Source of the DNA: Sunxiuqinia rutila | Lineage (GTDB): Bacteria > Bacteroidota > Bacteroidia > Bacteroidales > Prolixibacteraceae | Length of the DNA stretch: 64,000 nt | Direction: 5' to 3' | Assembly (NCBI RefSeq): GCF_050589705.1 | Contig: NZ_JBNGOT010000011.1 | Coordinates: 83,882 to 147,881, forward strand | In this document: piece by piece, positions 52,912 through 61,242 of the stretch | Position numbering within the stretch: the first letter of the stretch is position 1 | Layout of the letters: every line of letters starts with the position of its first letter | Made by a program: the position numbers and the translations under genes | Notes under the pieces: model-generated | Seen by the model: only the letters and a program-made list of their open reading frames with translations | What the model was told of the DNA's origin: nothing | Databases searched by the model: none

Positions 52912-54048
52912 TCAGGCACTGCCATTAATCCTGGAAACAGGCAAATCAATAAAGAAAGTAGTGCCCTCTTCCTCTGTACTGGTAAAGCCAACATTCCCTT
53001 TCAGGTATTTTTCGCCCAGCAACTTCATGCTGTAGGTTCCCACCCCTCGGTTGTCCCCCTTGGTTGAGTAGGAACGTTGAAAAATCTGCATCTGAATTTC
53101 ATGAGGAATAAACGTGTTGTTATGAACACTAAAACGAATGCCATCACGGATATCAAAAGCCTTTAAAACAATACGATCTCCTTTAGGAATGGCTTCCATG
53201 GCATTTTTCACCATATTGATCAAAACCCGAATTAATAAGGTATGATCGGAATAAATTCGTTCAACACTGGCCTCATTTATCAAATCAATTCCCCGTTCAT
53301 TCGAAACACTGTGGCATCGAATCTGATCTGCAAGTTTACGGAGCAGAGATTCAATATCAATCGATTGAAAGTTGGGAATCAGCTCTCCGGATTCAGCTTT
53401 TATCATTTGTTGCTGACCTCGTATTTCATCCACAATCTGCTCGGTCAGTGAATTTGCAATATCAAGGTATTCCTGCTTTTCCTCCTCCTCCAGCATTGGC
53501 ATTAACCCCAGTACACCACTCAGGCTCCCGGCAATATTCATAATATCGTGAAAGAAAATACGCTCCAACAAGACTTTTCTTTTCTGATCCGTAATATCAT
53601 TAATGGATACAATCAGGTATTCTTTATCAAAAGCAATTGGGGTAGCCGTTACCTCCAGGTCAAGCTGAAAGATTTCATCCTCCTTTTTCGAAACAATCTT
53701 GCACTCACGAACAACCCTTTTCCTTTCTTCCCAGGCCCGGTCAAAGGCTGCTTTTGCCCCGCAATACTCACACTTTTCAGTGGTCCCGCAGCCTCCCGTA
53801 TCGTTTTGGGCATTCACACAGTTGAACAATTCTCCCGGTCGAACACCCAGCACATGTTCTTCTAAATCCAAATTATATTTTTTAAGCAGGGTGTCGTTCA
53901 AAAAAACAATTTGATTGCTCACATTAAGAATACAAACGACGGAAGACATAGAGGCCAAAATGTCCCGAATATACTCGATTTTAGATATTTCAATCTTACT
54001 TTTAAGAACTTCCTCAAAAGGTTCCCGGGTTTGCAAATCCTGTTTCAT
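52912..54048 (-). CDS. PAS-domain sensor histidine kinase with Cys cluster
   Basis: Soluble-looking histidine kinase of 378 residues without membrane helices, started at the ATG at 54048 (a TTG at 54084 is in frame). A PAS domain (about 30-155) carries an unusual cysteine set C77, C87, C93 and C96 (FNCVNAQND, GGCGTTEKCEYCG), which could hold a metal or cluster. The phospho-accepting H167 is in FFHDIMNIAGSLSG, and the ATPase has an N box (MVKNAMEA) and G2-like GVGTYSMKLL. The usual G1 motif is replaced by VHNNTFIP. No response regulator is adjacent. It is divergent from the phosphatase-like gene at 54257. Confidence 0.85.
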   Translation of the reverse strand: MKQDLQTREPFEEVLKSKIEISKIEYIRDILASMSSVVCILNVSNQIVFLNDTLLKKYNLDLEEHVLGVRPGELFNCVNAQNDTGGCGTTEKCEYCGAKAAFDRAWEERKRVVRECKIVSKKEDEIFQLDLEVTATPIAFDKEYLIVSINDITDQKRKVLLERIFFHDIMNIAGSLSGVLGLMPMLEEEEKQEYLDIANSLTEQIVDEIRGQQQMIKAESGELIPNFQSIDIESLLRKLADQIRCHSVSNERGIDLINEASVERIYSDHTLLIRVLINMVKNAMEAIPKGDRIVLKAFDIRDGIRFSVHNNTFIPHEIQMQIFQRSYSTKGDNRGVGTYSMKLLGEKYLKGNVGFTSTEEEGTTFFIDLPVSRINGSA

Positions 54049-54256
54049 GTTCTTTTTATCAATATTCTTCAGCACAAGATACAAAAAACCATTTAGAGAA
54101 CACGGCTCTTAAAACCGACTTATAAAATCGTCGCTGTCTGATAATCCCGACACACAACCAGCTCAGCAACACAGGCTTGAACGCTAACAGTTGTTCACAA
54201 AGGCTTTTCTAATTCCTATAAATTTCATAACTTACTCTGGAAGAAATATGTAGCCT

Positions 54257-54691
54257 ATGGAAATTCTTTTTATTTGTTCCGGAGGATCATCCTGTAAAAG
54301 TTTAATGGCGAAGGCAATTCTTCAATCCATTGCCCCTGATCTTCACATTTATTCGGCCGGAATAAAACCGATCCAAACCATACATCCGATGGCCTTAACA
54401 GCCCTGCAAGAGATTGGCTTATCGATAGACAGTCAGGACATGAAGCTTCCAACAGCTTTTAAGGACACCCTCATGGATTACCTAATCACTTTGGGGGAAC
54501 AAACCAAGGAGGAATATCATCACTTACCGGTTCAGTATAAGCATAAGCTTCATCTCACCTTTGCCAACCCCAATAGGGCTGATCGTCACTTTGCAGATCC
54601 GCAGGACGCCTACAGCCATTTGCGCGACGAGATGAGCAATGAACTCGACTATTTCTACCACCGGATTTTAAAAGGAAAGGCTGCCCAATAG
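54257..54691 (+). CDS. LMW protein-tyrosine phosphatase/arsenate reductase-like protein with altered loop
   Basis: A 144-residue protein with the fold of LMW phosphatases and thioredoxin-type ArsC, judged from MEILFICSGGSSCKSLMAKA at the N-terminus, the ALQEIGLSIDSQ segment and the FADPQDA that matches the general-acid loop. The catalytic loop departs from the family: C7-S-G-G-S-S-C13-K14-S has six residues between the Cys and the basic residue rather than five, and Lys replaces Arg. Arsenate reductase or phosphatase activity is therefore doubtful. It is divergent from the PAS kinase gene. Its end overlaps a short hairpin. Confidence 0.7.
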   Translation: MEILFICSGGSSCKSLMAKAILQSIAPDLHIYSAGIKPIQTIHPMALTALQEIGLSIDSQDMKLPTAFKDTLMDYLITLGEQTKEEYHHLPVQYKHKLHLTFANPNRADRHFADPQDAYSHLRDEMSNELDYFYHRILKGKAAQ

Positions 54692-54698
54692 CAGCCTT
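54677..54698 (+). terminator. Hairpin overlapping the stop of the phosphatase-like gene
   Basis: AAGGCTGC (54677-54684) pairs with GCAGCCTT (54691-54698) around a 6-base loop that holds part of the last codons. A T-rich stretch (CTTCTTTTT) follows some bases later. Confidence 0.6.
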
Positions 54699-54720
54699 CT
54701 TAATCCTTCTTTTTAACCCT

Positions 54721-56106
54721 CTATTTCATCGTGGCTTCCACTTCATCCGGAGTTATCGGAATTCGTTCACCAAGCAGTTCGCACCCATTTTCAGTAATCA
54801 ACAGATCATCTTCCAGACGAATACCTCCAAAATTGCGGTAGGCTTCCAGACGATCAAAATTAATGAAGTCGGTATTTATTTTTTCAGTCTTCCATTTATC
54901 CATTAAAGCCGGAATAAAATAGATTCCCGGCTCATTGGTGATCACAAAACCCGGCTGCAGTTTTCGGCCAAGTCGTAAGGAGGCCGTTCCAAATTGGTTG
55001 CTTGGACGAATTTCGTCATCATAACCAACATAAATTTGACCTAGATCTTCCATGTCATGCACATCCAAGCCCATCATATGTCCCAGTCCATGCGGCATAA
55101 ACAAAGCATGTGCCCCCGCCTGAACGGCCGTATCAACGTCCCCTTTCATCAGGCCAAGCTCTTTCAGCCCAGAGACAATCACTTTTGCCACTTCCAGGTG
55201 AACTGACAGATAGCTAACTCCGGGTTTTGCCAAGCCAGTTGCCTGGTTATTGGCCGCTAAAACAACCTCATATACTTCGCGCTGTTGCTGGCTAAATTTT
55301 CCGCCCACGGGTGAAGTACGGGTAAAATCTGATGCATAATACATACTGGTTTGAGCGCCGGCATCAACCAACATCAGCTTACCTTCCTGCAACAGGTTCG
55401 AGTGATCATGGTTGTGCAGGGTTTCGCCATTTTGCGACAAGATAATCGGAAACGAAGGGGGGTTACCATTGGCCAGCGAAATTCCTTCAATGGTGCCCGC
55501 GATGGTTTGTTCCCATACGCCGGGCATGGCCATTTTCATGGCTGCCACATGCATTTCATAACCAGCGGCAGCAGCTTTTTTAAGCTCGGCAATCTCTCCG
55601 GCTTCTTTTACTGAGCGCAAATCAACAATGGCTTTAATTAACTCGAGCGATGCTTGCTCTTGTTGCTGAGAAGCTGGAATCCCCGTCAATTCGTACAGCA
55701 TTAACTTATTCTCACCACGGTATGGAGGCGTAAAGTGAATCTTCCGCCCTTGCTTAACAGCATCACCAACATAGTTGAATAAGTGCTTGAAAGGCATCGT
55801 TTTTTTAACGCCAACTTTTGCGGCTTGCTCCTGCATGCTCGCTTGAGGCCCCATCCAGATAATATCATCAATGGTAAAATCATCACCAAATAAAACCTCT
55901 TCTCCGGAATTTAAATCAATAAGCCCGGCCAGATTTTGAATGTCGAGTCCAAAAAAATAAAGAAAGTTACTGTCCTGTCTGAAATGATAGACATTGTCTT
56001 TGTAATTCATTGACGAGTCTGCATTTCCCAAAATAAGAACCAGCCCGTCTCCCATCTTTTCGGTTAATTTCTGACGTCTCGCTCTATACGTATCTTGACT
56101 AAACAT
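54721..56106 (-). CDS. pepP: Xaa-Pro aminopeptidase (aminopeptidase P)
   Basis: M24B metallopeptidase of 461 residues removing N-terminal residues next to proline. The N-terminal creatinase-like domain (about 1-170; DSNFLYFFGLDIQNLAGLI) leads to the pita-bread catalytic domain. The dinuclear metal ligands can be seen in DAGAQTSMYYASDFTRT (two Asp), HGLGHMMGLDVHD (His), TNEPGIYF (Glu) and GIRLEDDLLIT (Glu). There is no signal peptide, so it is cytoplasmic. It ends 29 bp from the convergent phosphatase-like gene and is likely a single transcription unit. Confidence 0.94.
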   Translation of the reverse strand: MFSQDTYRARRQKLTEKMGDGLVLILGNADSSMNYKDNVYHFRQDSNFLYFFGLDIQNLAGLIDLNSGEEVLFGDDFTIDDIIWMGPQASMQEQAAKVGVKKTMPFKHLFNYVGDAVKQGRKIHFTPPYRGENKLMLYELTGIPASQQQEQASLELIKAIVDLRSVKEAGEIAELKKAAAAGYEMHVAAMKMAMPGVWEQTIAGTIEGISLANGNPPSFPIILSQNGETLHNHDHSNLLQEGKLMLVDAGAQTSMYYASDFTRTSPVGGKFSQQQREVYEVVLAANNQATGLAKPGVSYLSVHLEVAKVIVSGLKELGLMKGDVDTAVQAGAHALFMPHGLGHMMGLDVHDMEDLGQIYVGYDDEIRPSNQFGTASLRLGRKLQPGFVITNEPGIYFIPALMDKWKTEKINTDFINFDRLEAYRNFGGIRLEDDLLITENGCELLGERIPITPDEVEATMK

Positions 56107-56291
56107 AGCGTTACTATTTACAATTAATTTCTAGAACGGAAAGGTACTAACTATTCCCTTGGCTGGGTATGACTTTTGGCAAAACGCAATAGAATTTACG
56201 AAAAAAATGCGGATTGATTTTGTACTAACAAACATATAACTGATTTATTATGAATCCGTAAACTTAAGTAAACACTTAAAATCAAACCGTC

Positions 56292-57014
56292 ATGGAAAAT
56301 TCCTTATTAAATTATATGAACAAGCGCTTTGGCGACCTCACCCCTCGTCAACGTGAAAAGCATCAGATTGCAGGTCCGGTAGTTACCATTTCAAGACAAG
56401 TGGGGTGTGGCGGCGTAAAAATTGCCGAAGTTCTTGCCGAAGCCTTGAATGAATTTGTCATTTGCAAAAAATGGCAGGTGATCAGTAAAGAGGTGCTCCA
56501 CGAAAGCGCCCGACAGCTGGAACTTGATCCGCGAAAAGTCAACCGGCTATTCACTCCCGACCAACACTCCACCTTTGATGAAATTATTGAAGCGTTTAAT
56601 GCCAAAATGTATAAAAGTGACCGGATGATTCTGAAAACCGTCAAGGAAGTAATTAAGGGATTCGCCGTTGATGGTTGCTGCATCATAGTCGGCCGGGCCG
56701 GACACATCATCGCTAAAGACATTGAGCACTCCTTACACATTCGGTTGGAGGCTCCCTTCGAATGGCGGATTGAACAAATAGCCTCCCGCAAAAACATTTC
56801 CGTGGAAGATGCACTTAAGATCATCAACGACACCGAAAAAAAACGGGACGCCTTTCGTAAACATTACATCAACAAAAAGCATCCCGAAGAATTGTTTGAT
56901 CTAACCATCAATGTGTCCAGGTTCAAACCGGACGATGTGGTAAAACTCATCAAGTCGGCAATCGAACTGAAAGGGATTACCGAACAGTTTCGATCCAACA
57001 TGTCGTACTTCTAG
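56292..57014 (+). CDS. Cytidylate-kinase-like family protein
   Basis: A 240-residue P-loop protein of the cytidylate-kinase-like family. VVTISRQVGCGGVKIAEVLAE near residue 30 is the modified P-loop, IIVGRAGHIIAKD a later nucleotide-binding strand, and RLEAPFEWRIEQIA then DTEKKRDAFRKHYI the lid. The short N-terminus with FGDLTPRQREKHQ before the kinase core is not found in classical Cmk, so a role other than CMP kinase is likely; a genuine cmk is expected elsewhere. Its end overlaps the end of the converging DUF1080 gene by 4 bp. Two upstream TAAGTAAAC/AAACACTTAAA stretches are A/T-rich but match no clear promoter. Confidence 0.82.
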   Translation: MENSLLNYMNKRFGDLTPRQREKHQIAGPVVTISRQVGCGGVKIAEVLAEALNEFVICKKWQVISKEVLHESARQLELDPRKVNRLFTPDQHSTFDEIIEAFNAKMYKSDRMILKTVKEVIKGFAVDGCCIIVGRAGHIIAKDIEHSLHIRLEAPFEWRIEQIASRKNISVEDALKIINDTEKKRDAFRKHYINKKHPEELFDLTINVSRFKPDDVVKLIKSAIELKGITEQFRSNMSYF

Positions 57015-58492
57015 CCTGTTATTTCAGCTGGCAGGCCTTTTAGCTGAACAGGCTTCTGCCCAGCAGGCTTGGGCATGAACATATCTTTATAGGTTAATCC
57101 CAGTTTTTCCACCATTTCGAGCGAGTAATCCAGTCGCCCAAAGTCAGGCGTTATATTATTGGTTCCCATGGTAAATTTCACCCCGGCTTCTTGCGCACGC
57201 CGCAAAATTTTCTCGGACGGAAGATTCAAGCGTGAGTTGATCTCCAAAGCAACCCCACGCTCTACCAGCACGTTTACGAACCGGTCTATGCGTTTGTCCG
57301 TCCACAACTCGTCATACTTATCAGCCAGCACTTCCGGCAAATATGTCGGATTAACATGAATATCGATGGGCTCCTGAGACACAACCGCTTCAATGCGGGT
57401 GAGCAGTTGCTCCATAAAATCCTGTTCATCATCCACAAATACCTCTTCCGGCATCCAAAGGCGCATCCTTCGGCCTTTATCATCCGTCCAGGTCATCGCA
57501 TCGGTAAACACATAATCGAAACGGGCAATGGCTTCCGGCGAAAACAAGGTAACCCATTCGCGTCCTTCAGCCTGCATCCCTCTGAAAATGGGCTTTCCGC
57601 TAACGGTATCCATGTAGGCATAAAGCGATTCATCATCGGTAACCGGAAATTTTAGCCCACAGTTTGGAGCAATACCATAATTGATGCCCAGTTTCATGGA
57701 GTTTTGAGCCGCCTGTTCAATGGTCAGCCCACCCTTTAGGTGTACATGAAAATCAATAACCGGGAAGTTTGCCAGGTGCAACTTGGTTATCTTCGTATCC
57801 CATGCCAGATCAGCCGGAGGCACTTGTTTCTCCCCTTCCGGAAGTACTTTTAACTGAATATCCTTAAAGTAAACGGTGCTGTTCGGATCATGTGCCTGCA
57901 AGGCAAAACAACCGCGATCCAGCACTTTGTACTGATCGTTGTACGGGCGGTAAGGTTTTTCGGGCTGAATGTAGTCGACCACCTGAATGCCGTTGATAAA
58001 AACCTGCACCTGGTTCTCCACAACTTTAACAGTCATATCGAACCACTCGTCATCCTGAACCATGGGGTAATACACATTCCGGATCCCATAAAGGCTTCCC
58101 GTTTTTTTCAGCTCCACAAAGTCACCTGCCCCTTGATACGAGTTATTGACCTGAACTTCGTAGCCTTTTAATGGCCAGCCTTTTTCCTGTTTTTTCGAAT
58201 GAATAAATATGCCGGAATTCGCACCCGGCTTAGTCATTACGCGGGCTTTCAGCTCAAAATTTTTGTAAATGCCGTGGTCTTCTCCTCCGGTGTAAAACAA
58301 ATGTGCCCGTTTGCCCTGGCAAACAATAGCGCCATCCTCCACCCGAAAAGACTCCGGATGCTCCATAGCTTCCCAGCCGTCCAGTTTTTTTCCATTAAAC
58401 AAAGAGATCCATTCATCCTGAGATTTCATTTGGCAGGAAACAGTGCATAGCAGAACTGTAAAAGCCCAAACAGCCCGTAACGAGTTTTTCAT
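57011..58492 (-). CDS. Fusion of DUF1080 (LamG-like) and PHP-like metal-hydrolase domains
   Basis: A 493-residue lipoprotein (VSCQMKS, Cys20) of two parts. Residues about 27-215 are DUF1080, a concanavalin-like fold used by 3-keto-disaccharide hydrolases: WISLFNGKKLDGWEAMEH, GANSGIFIHSKKQEKGWPL, GYEVQVNNSY. Residues about 240-490 form a PHP/amidohydrolase-like TIM barrel: FPVIDFHVHLKGG carries the first metal histidines, IDIHVNPTYLP and ALEINSRLNLPS further ones, and TMGTNN an acidic partner region. The combination suggests a secreted sugar hydrolase with a second, metal-dependent activity. It ends 4 bp inside the convergent kinase-like gene. Confidence 0.75.
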   Translation of the reverse strand: MKNSLRAVWAFTVLLCTVSCQMKSQDEWISLFNGKKLDGWEAMEHPESFRVEDGAIVCQGKRAHLFYTGGEDHGIYKNFELKARVMTKPGANSGIFIHSKKQEKGWPLKGYEVQVNNSYQGAGDFVELKKTGSLYGIRNVYYPMVQDDEWFDMTVKVVENQVQVFINGIQVVDYIQPEKPYRPYNDQYKVLDRGCFALQAHDPNSTVYFKDIQLKVLPEGEKQVPPADLAWDTKITKLHLANFPVIDFHVHLKGGLTIEQAAQNSMKLGINYGIAPNCGLKFPVTDDESLYAYMDTVSGKPIFRGMQAEGREWVTLFSPEAIARFDYVFTDAMTWTDDKGRRMRLWMPEEVFVDDEQDFMEQLLTRIEAVVSQEPIDIHVNPTYLPEVLADKYDELWTDKRIDRFVNVLVERGVALEINSRLNLPSEKILRRAQEAGVKFTMGTNNITPDFGRLDYSLEMVEKLGLTYKDMFMPKPAGQKPVQLKGLPAEITG

Positions 58493-58548
58493 GATTTAAG
58501 GTTTTGTTGGTTACTCCAACAAAGATAAAGTTCCAGCTGAAAAACAGG

Positions 58549-59889
58549 CTATTTAGCGGCCATTTTCTCTTGCGGGTTTTCAGCCTTAAAAGCAGCTATG
58601 AAATTAACGGTAACAATGGCCAGACACAAATAGGCCGCCCAGGAATAAGCCCCCAGCTTGGTAAAAGAAAAGCTAAACAGCAAAGGTCCCATGGCACTGA
58701 AAAAAACCAAAGCGCTCATGGCAAATCCGCTGATGGCTCCCAGGTGTTTACGCCCATAAAAACGAGGCCAAACCACCGAAGACAGCACGCTAAACAAACC
58801 TCCAACAATTCCGTTTCCGATGATTAAGAAAAAGTATGGCAGGCCCGGAGCTAAAAAAGACAGGCTGATCATGGAAACCATTTGTCCGAATAAAAACACC
58901 AGCAACAAATACTTCATTTTGATATGATCGCTGAGCCAGCCTCCGGCAAGGGAAATAAAAACAGAAATGGCAGCTGTGGGAACAAAAACAGCCAAAGCAA
59001 TGGTTTTATCCATGGCTGCCGCCTCAAAAATAGACACCAAATTGAAAGTAAAACCTGTAATGTACAGCGCCTGCATAGACAAAGCCACAACCAGCACCCA
59101 AAAAGGAAATGTGCGTTGAGCTTCTTTAAGTGTAAATTGTTTCTCCACTTTATGCATCACCCGCTGTTGTTCTTCAACCTGTTCTGCCGTATCGCCATCC
59201 TGCTCCAGCCCACAGTCTTCCGGGTTATCCCGAAAAAAGACCAGCGCAACCAAACTAAAGCCAAAACCTGCAACCAAAGCCAGCAAGATCCAGGCCCAAC
59301 GCCAGTTATAGCTTTCAATCAGGTAATCGAAAATAAGTGGGGCTACCGCAAAACCCAAAGAAACAAACACGCTGCTGATTCCATTGGTCAGTCCTCGTTT
59401 CCGGTTAAACCATTTCATCATCATGTTGCGTGAAACCATGGTTAATACCCCTTGGCCAGTAAAGCGCAACAAGAAAAAACCAGTCATAACCAGGAAAAAG
59501 CTCAGGTAAAACTGAACGGAATCCTTGCCCAGTAAGCTTCCCAATCCAAAAGCAATACGATCAACCTGGCTCAGGTAAATCAGCACCAATCCCATCGAAA
59601 TCGTTATGATTGTGCCCAGCCATCTTGCTCCTATTTTGTCATACACTTTCCCCGCACGGGTAAGCATAAAAGAGCTTGAAATAGTTCCCAGCAAATAAGC
59701 CGTGCTCAACTCATTCCGACTAAAACGAAGTGCATCAATCAGATGGTCTGTAAATGTAGACACGCCCATAGTCTGCCCGGGCACACTCATAATAATCCCC
59801 AAAGTTCCGAACAACAACACAAACCACCCATAAAACACTGGGGAGTTAGCCGGATTAAAAGGAACCCTATTGTATGCTTGCTTATTCAT
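58549..59889 (-). CDS. Major facilitator superfamily transporter
   Basis: A 446-residue membrane protein with 12 predicted helices in two halves and a central cytoplasmic loop rich in Glu/Gln (about 215-245; DTAEQVEEQQRVMHKVEKQ). GWFVLLFGTLGIIMSVPGQTMGVSTF at the N-terminus and the RKRGLTNGISSVFVSLGF segment are typical of the monocarboxylate/oxalate-formate-antiporter-like MFS group. Its substrate is unknown; an organic acid or sugar acid is likely from the group. It lies 56 bp upstream of the DUF1080 fusion gene on the same strand, so it may import that enzyme's product. Confidence 0.88.
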   Translation of the reverse strand: MNKQAYNRVPFNPANSPVFYGWFVLLFGTLGIIMSVPGQTMGVSTFTDHLIDALRFSRNELSTAYLLGTISSSFMLTRAGKVYDKIGARWLGTIITISMGLVLIYLSQVDRIAFGLGSLLGKDSVQFYLSFFLVMTGFFLLRFTGQGVLTMVSRNMMMKWFNRKRGLTNGISSVFVSLGFAVAPLIFDYLIESYNWRWAWILLALVAGFGFSLVALVFFRDNPEDCGLEQDGDTAEQVEEQQRVMHKVEKQFTLKEAQRTFPFWVLVVALSMQALYITGFTFNLVSIFEAAAMDKTIALAVFVPTAAISVFISLAGGWLSDHIKMKYLLLVFLFGQMVSMISLSFLAPGLPYFFLIIGNGIVGGLFSVLSSVVWPRFYGRKHLGAISGFAMSALVFFSAMGPLLFSFSFTKLGAYSWAAYLCLAIVTVNFIAAFKAENPQEKMAAK

Positions 59890-59997
59890 GCTGCAAAGCT
59901 ACCGCTAAATCAGGCTCCCTGTTCGCTAGCCCTTGAATGAATGCCACTTTTCACAATTTCTTAAAAGGAGCTGAAGGTCTGTTTTTAGGTCTTTTAT

Positions 59998-60005
59998 TAC
60001 TTTTG
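59998..60005 (+). promoter_or_regulatory. Candidate -7 element ahead of the FMN-motif protein gene
   Basis: TACTTTTG fits TAnnTTTG and lies 51 bases before the ATG at 60057. It lies inside the longer possible reading frame that begins at 59937, which supports the later start. Confidence 0.45.
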
Positions 60006-60056
60006 CATAAACAAATCGTTCCAAATTTCGTTGATATTCAGATTGATCAAAAAAAC

Positions 60057-61187
60057 ATGAACCGTACTATTTACTTACTTTTTGCAGTTGTCTTACTGAG
60101 CTTGTCCGGGAAAAATCCGGAAACGCTAACTTATTTTCATTCCCCAACCTTTCCGGCTCAAAATACAACCATCTCCCACGAAGTTGTCAACTTTAATGAC
60201 ACGATTCCTGGTGATACCCTGTTCATCATTAAAAATGAAGATGGCCTGCTTCACTCCTATTCCCGCAAAATCCTGACCGGTGTTTGCATTGATGGCGAAT
60301 GCCGTTTACTGAATATTACCTTATACTGGACAGTTACCGGGAGGTACCTGGGATTTCAACTTCCCCAAGGTGAATTTCTAAGTAAAACAGAGCACGATCC
60401 TTTCACTCAGCAAGACTACGAGCATTTGCATGCCTTGCTGGCTGATCCCTACTCGAACCTGGCAAATTACCGGATGGAAGAATTGGTTCCGATGGTTGAA
60501 AACGATGAAGTGGATGGCGTAAGTGCTGCAACCATTGCCGGGGTAAAGGATTATATTGTTGAAAATGCCGTTTACACCAGCTATACCCTTTGGCACATCG
60601 TGCATGGAACAACTTCAAAAAAGATTCAAGCCCACACCCAAAAGCATCTTCAGCCTGATTTAGCTATTGAAATCCTCAACAGTTCCAACCAGCAAGATGT
60701 CATCTGGGGCCTTGAGAACATTCCTTCCGACATGGCATGGACCAAAGCCTTGCAGGATAAACTTTTCGCGCTGACTGCAAGCAACGAACTGCTGGTCTCT
60801 AACAAAGCCATTGAGGGGATTCCGTCCAACTGGCTGGACAATGAAAAAGACCAATTAAAGTTATTCAGCCATTTTGAAAACAGTTCCTACTTCACACAAG
60901 TTAAAATACTTAACAAATTGGGAGAAGCCCCCAAGCTGGCCACCTCTATCCAGTTAACGCTGGCAGAAAATCTTCCGGAACTGAATGGCTCTATGGTTAA
61001 ACATGTTCTGGATCTTTTTACCATTCATCAGGCTAGCAATCGTGAAAGTGAAAAGATTATTGCCAGCTTACTCAACCATGAAAACCAGTTCATCGCCCGC
61101 AAGGCGTTTCAATTTTTGAACCAGCAGCCCATTAGCAATCGAAAGGTGATTCGCCAACTGGAAAAATATGAGCAAAAGCAGAATTAA
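60057..61187 (+). CDS. Exported protein with FMN-binding-like motif and helical C-terminus
   Basis: A 376-residue protein started at the ATG at 60057, which places a signal peptide (MNRTIYLLFAVVLLSLSG) first; a frame from 59937 adds 40 residues that overlap a promoter-like element. The N-terminal half contains EVDGVSAATIAGVKD with D153 and T159, close to the D-x-x-S/T-G-A-T motif in which flavin is attached through Thr in NqrC/RnfG-type FMN-binding domains. C77 and C82 (VCIDGEC) precede it. The C-terminal half (about 200-376) is helical and HEAT-like. No ApbE flavin transferase is in the window. The gene is 55 bp ahead of an exported Nif3-like gene. Confidence 0.65.
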   Translation: MNRTIYLLFAVVLLSLSGKNPETLTYFHSPTFPAQNTTISHEVVNFNDTIPGDTLFIIKNEDGLLHSYSRKILTGVCIDGECRLLNITLYWTVTGRYLGFQLPQGEFLSKTEHDPFTQQDYEHLHALLADPYSNLANYRMEELVPMVENDEVDGVSAATIAGVKDYIVENAVYTSYTLWHIVHGTTSKKIQAHTQKHLQPDLAIEILNSSNQQDVIWGLENIPSDMAWTKALQDKLFALTASNELLVSNKAIEGIPSNWLDNEKDQLKLFSHFENSSYFTQVKILNKLGEAPKLATSIQLTLAENLPELNGSMVKHVLDLFTIHQASNRESEKIIASLLNHENQFIARKAFQFLNQQPISNRKVIRQLEKYEQKQN

Positions 61188-61242
61188 ACTTTTCGGGGCC
61201 AGCTGAAAAACGTATTTTCGTAGAACCTAAAAATCAACAACC

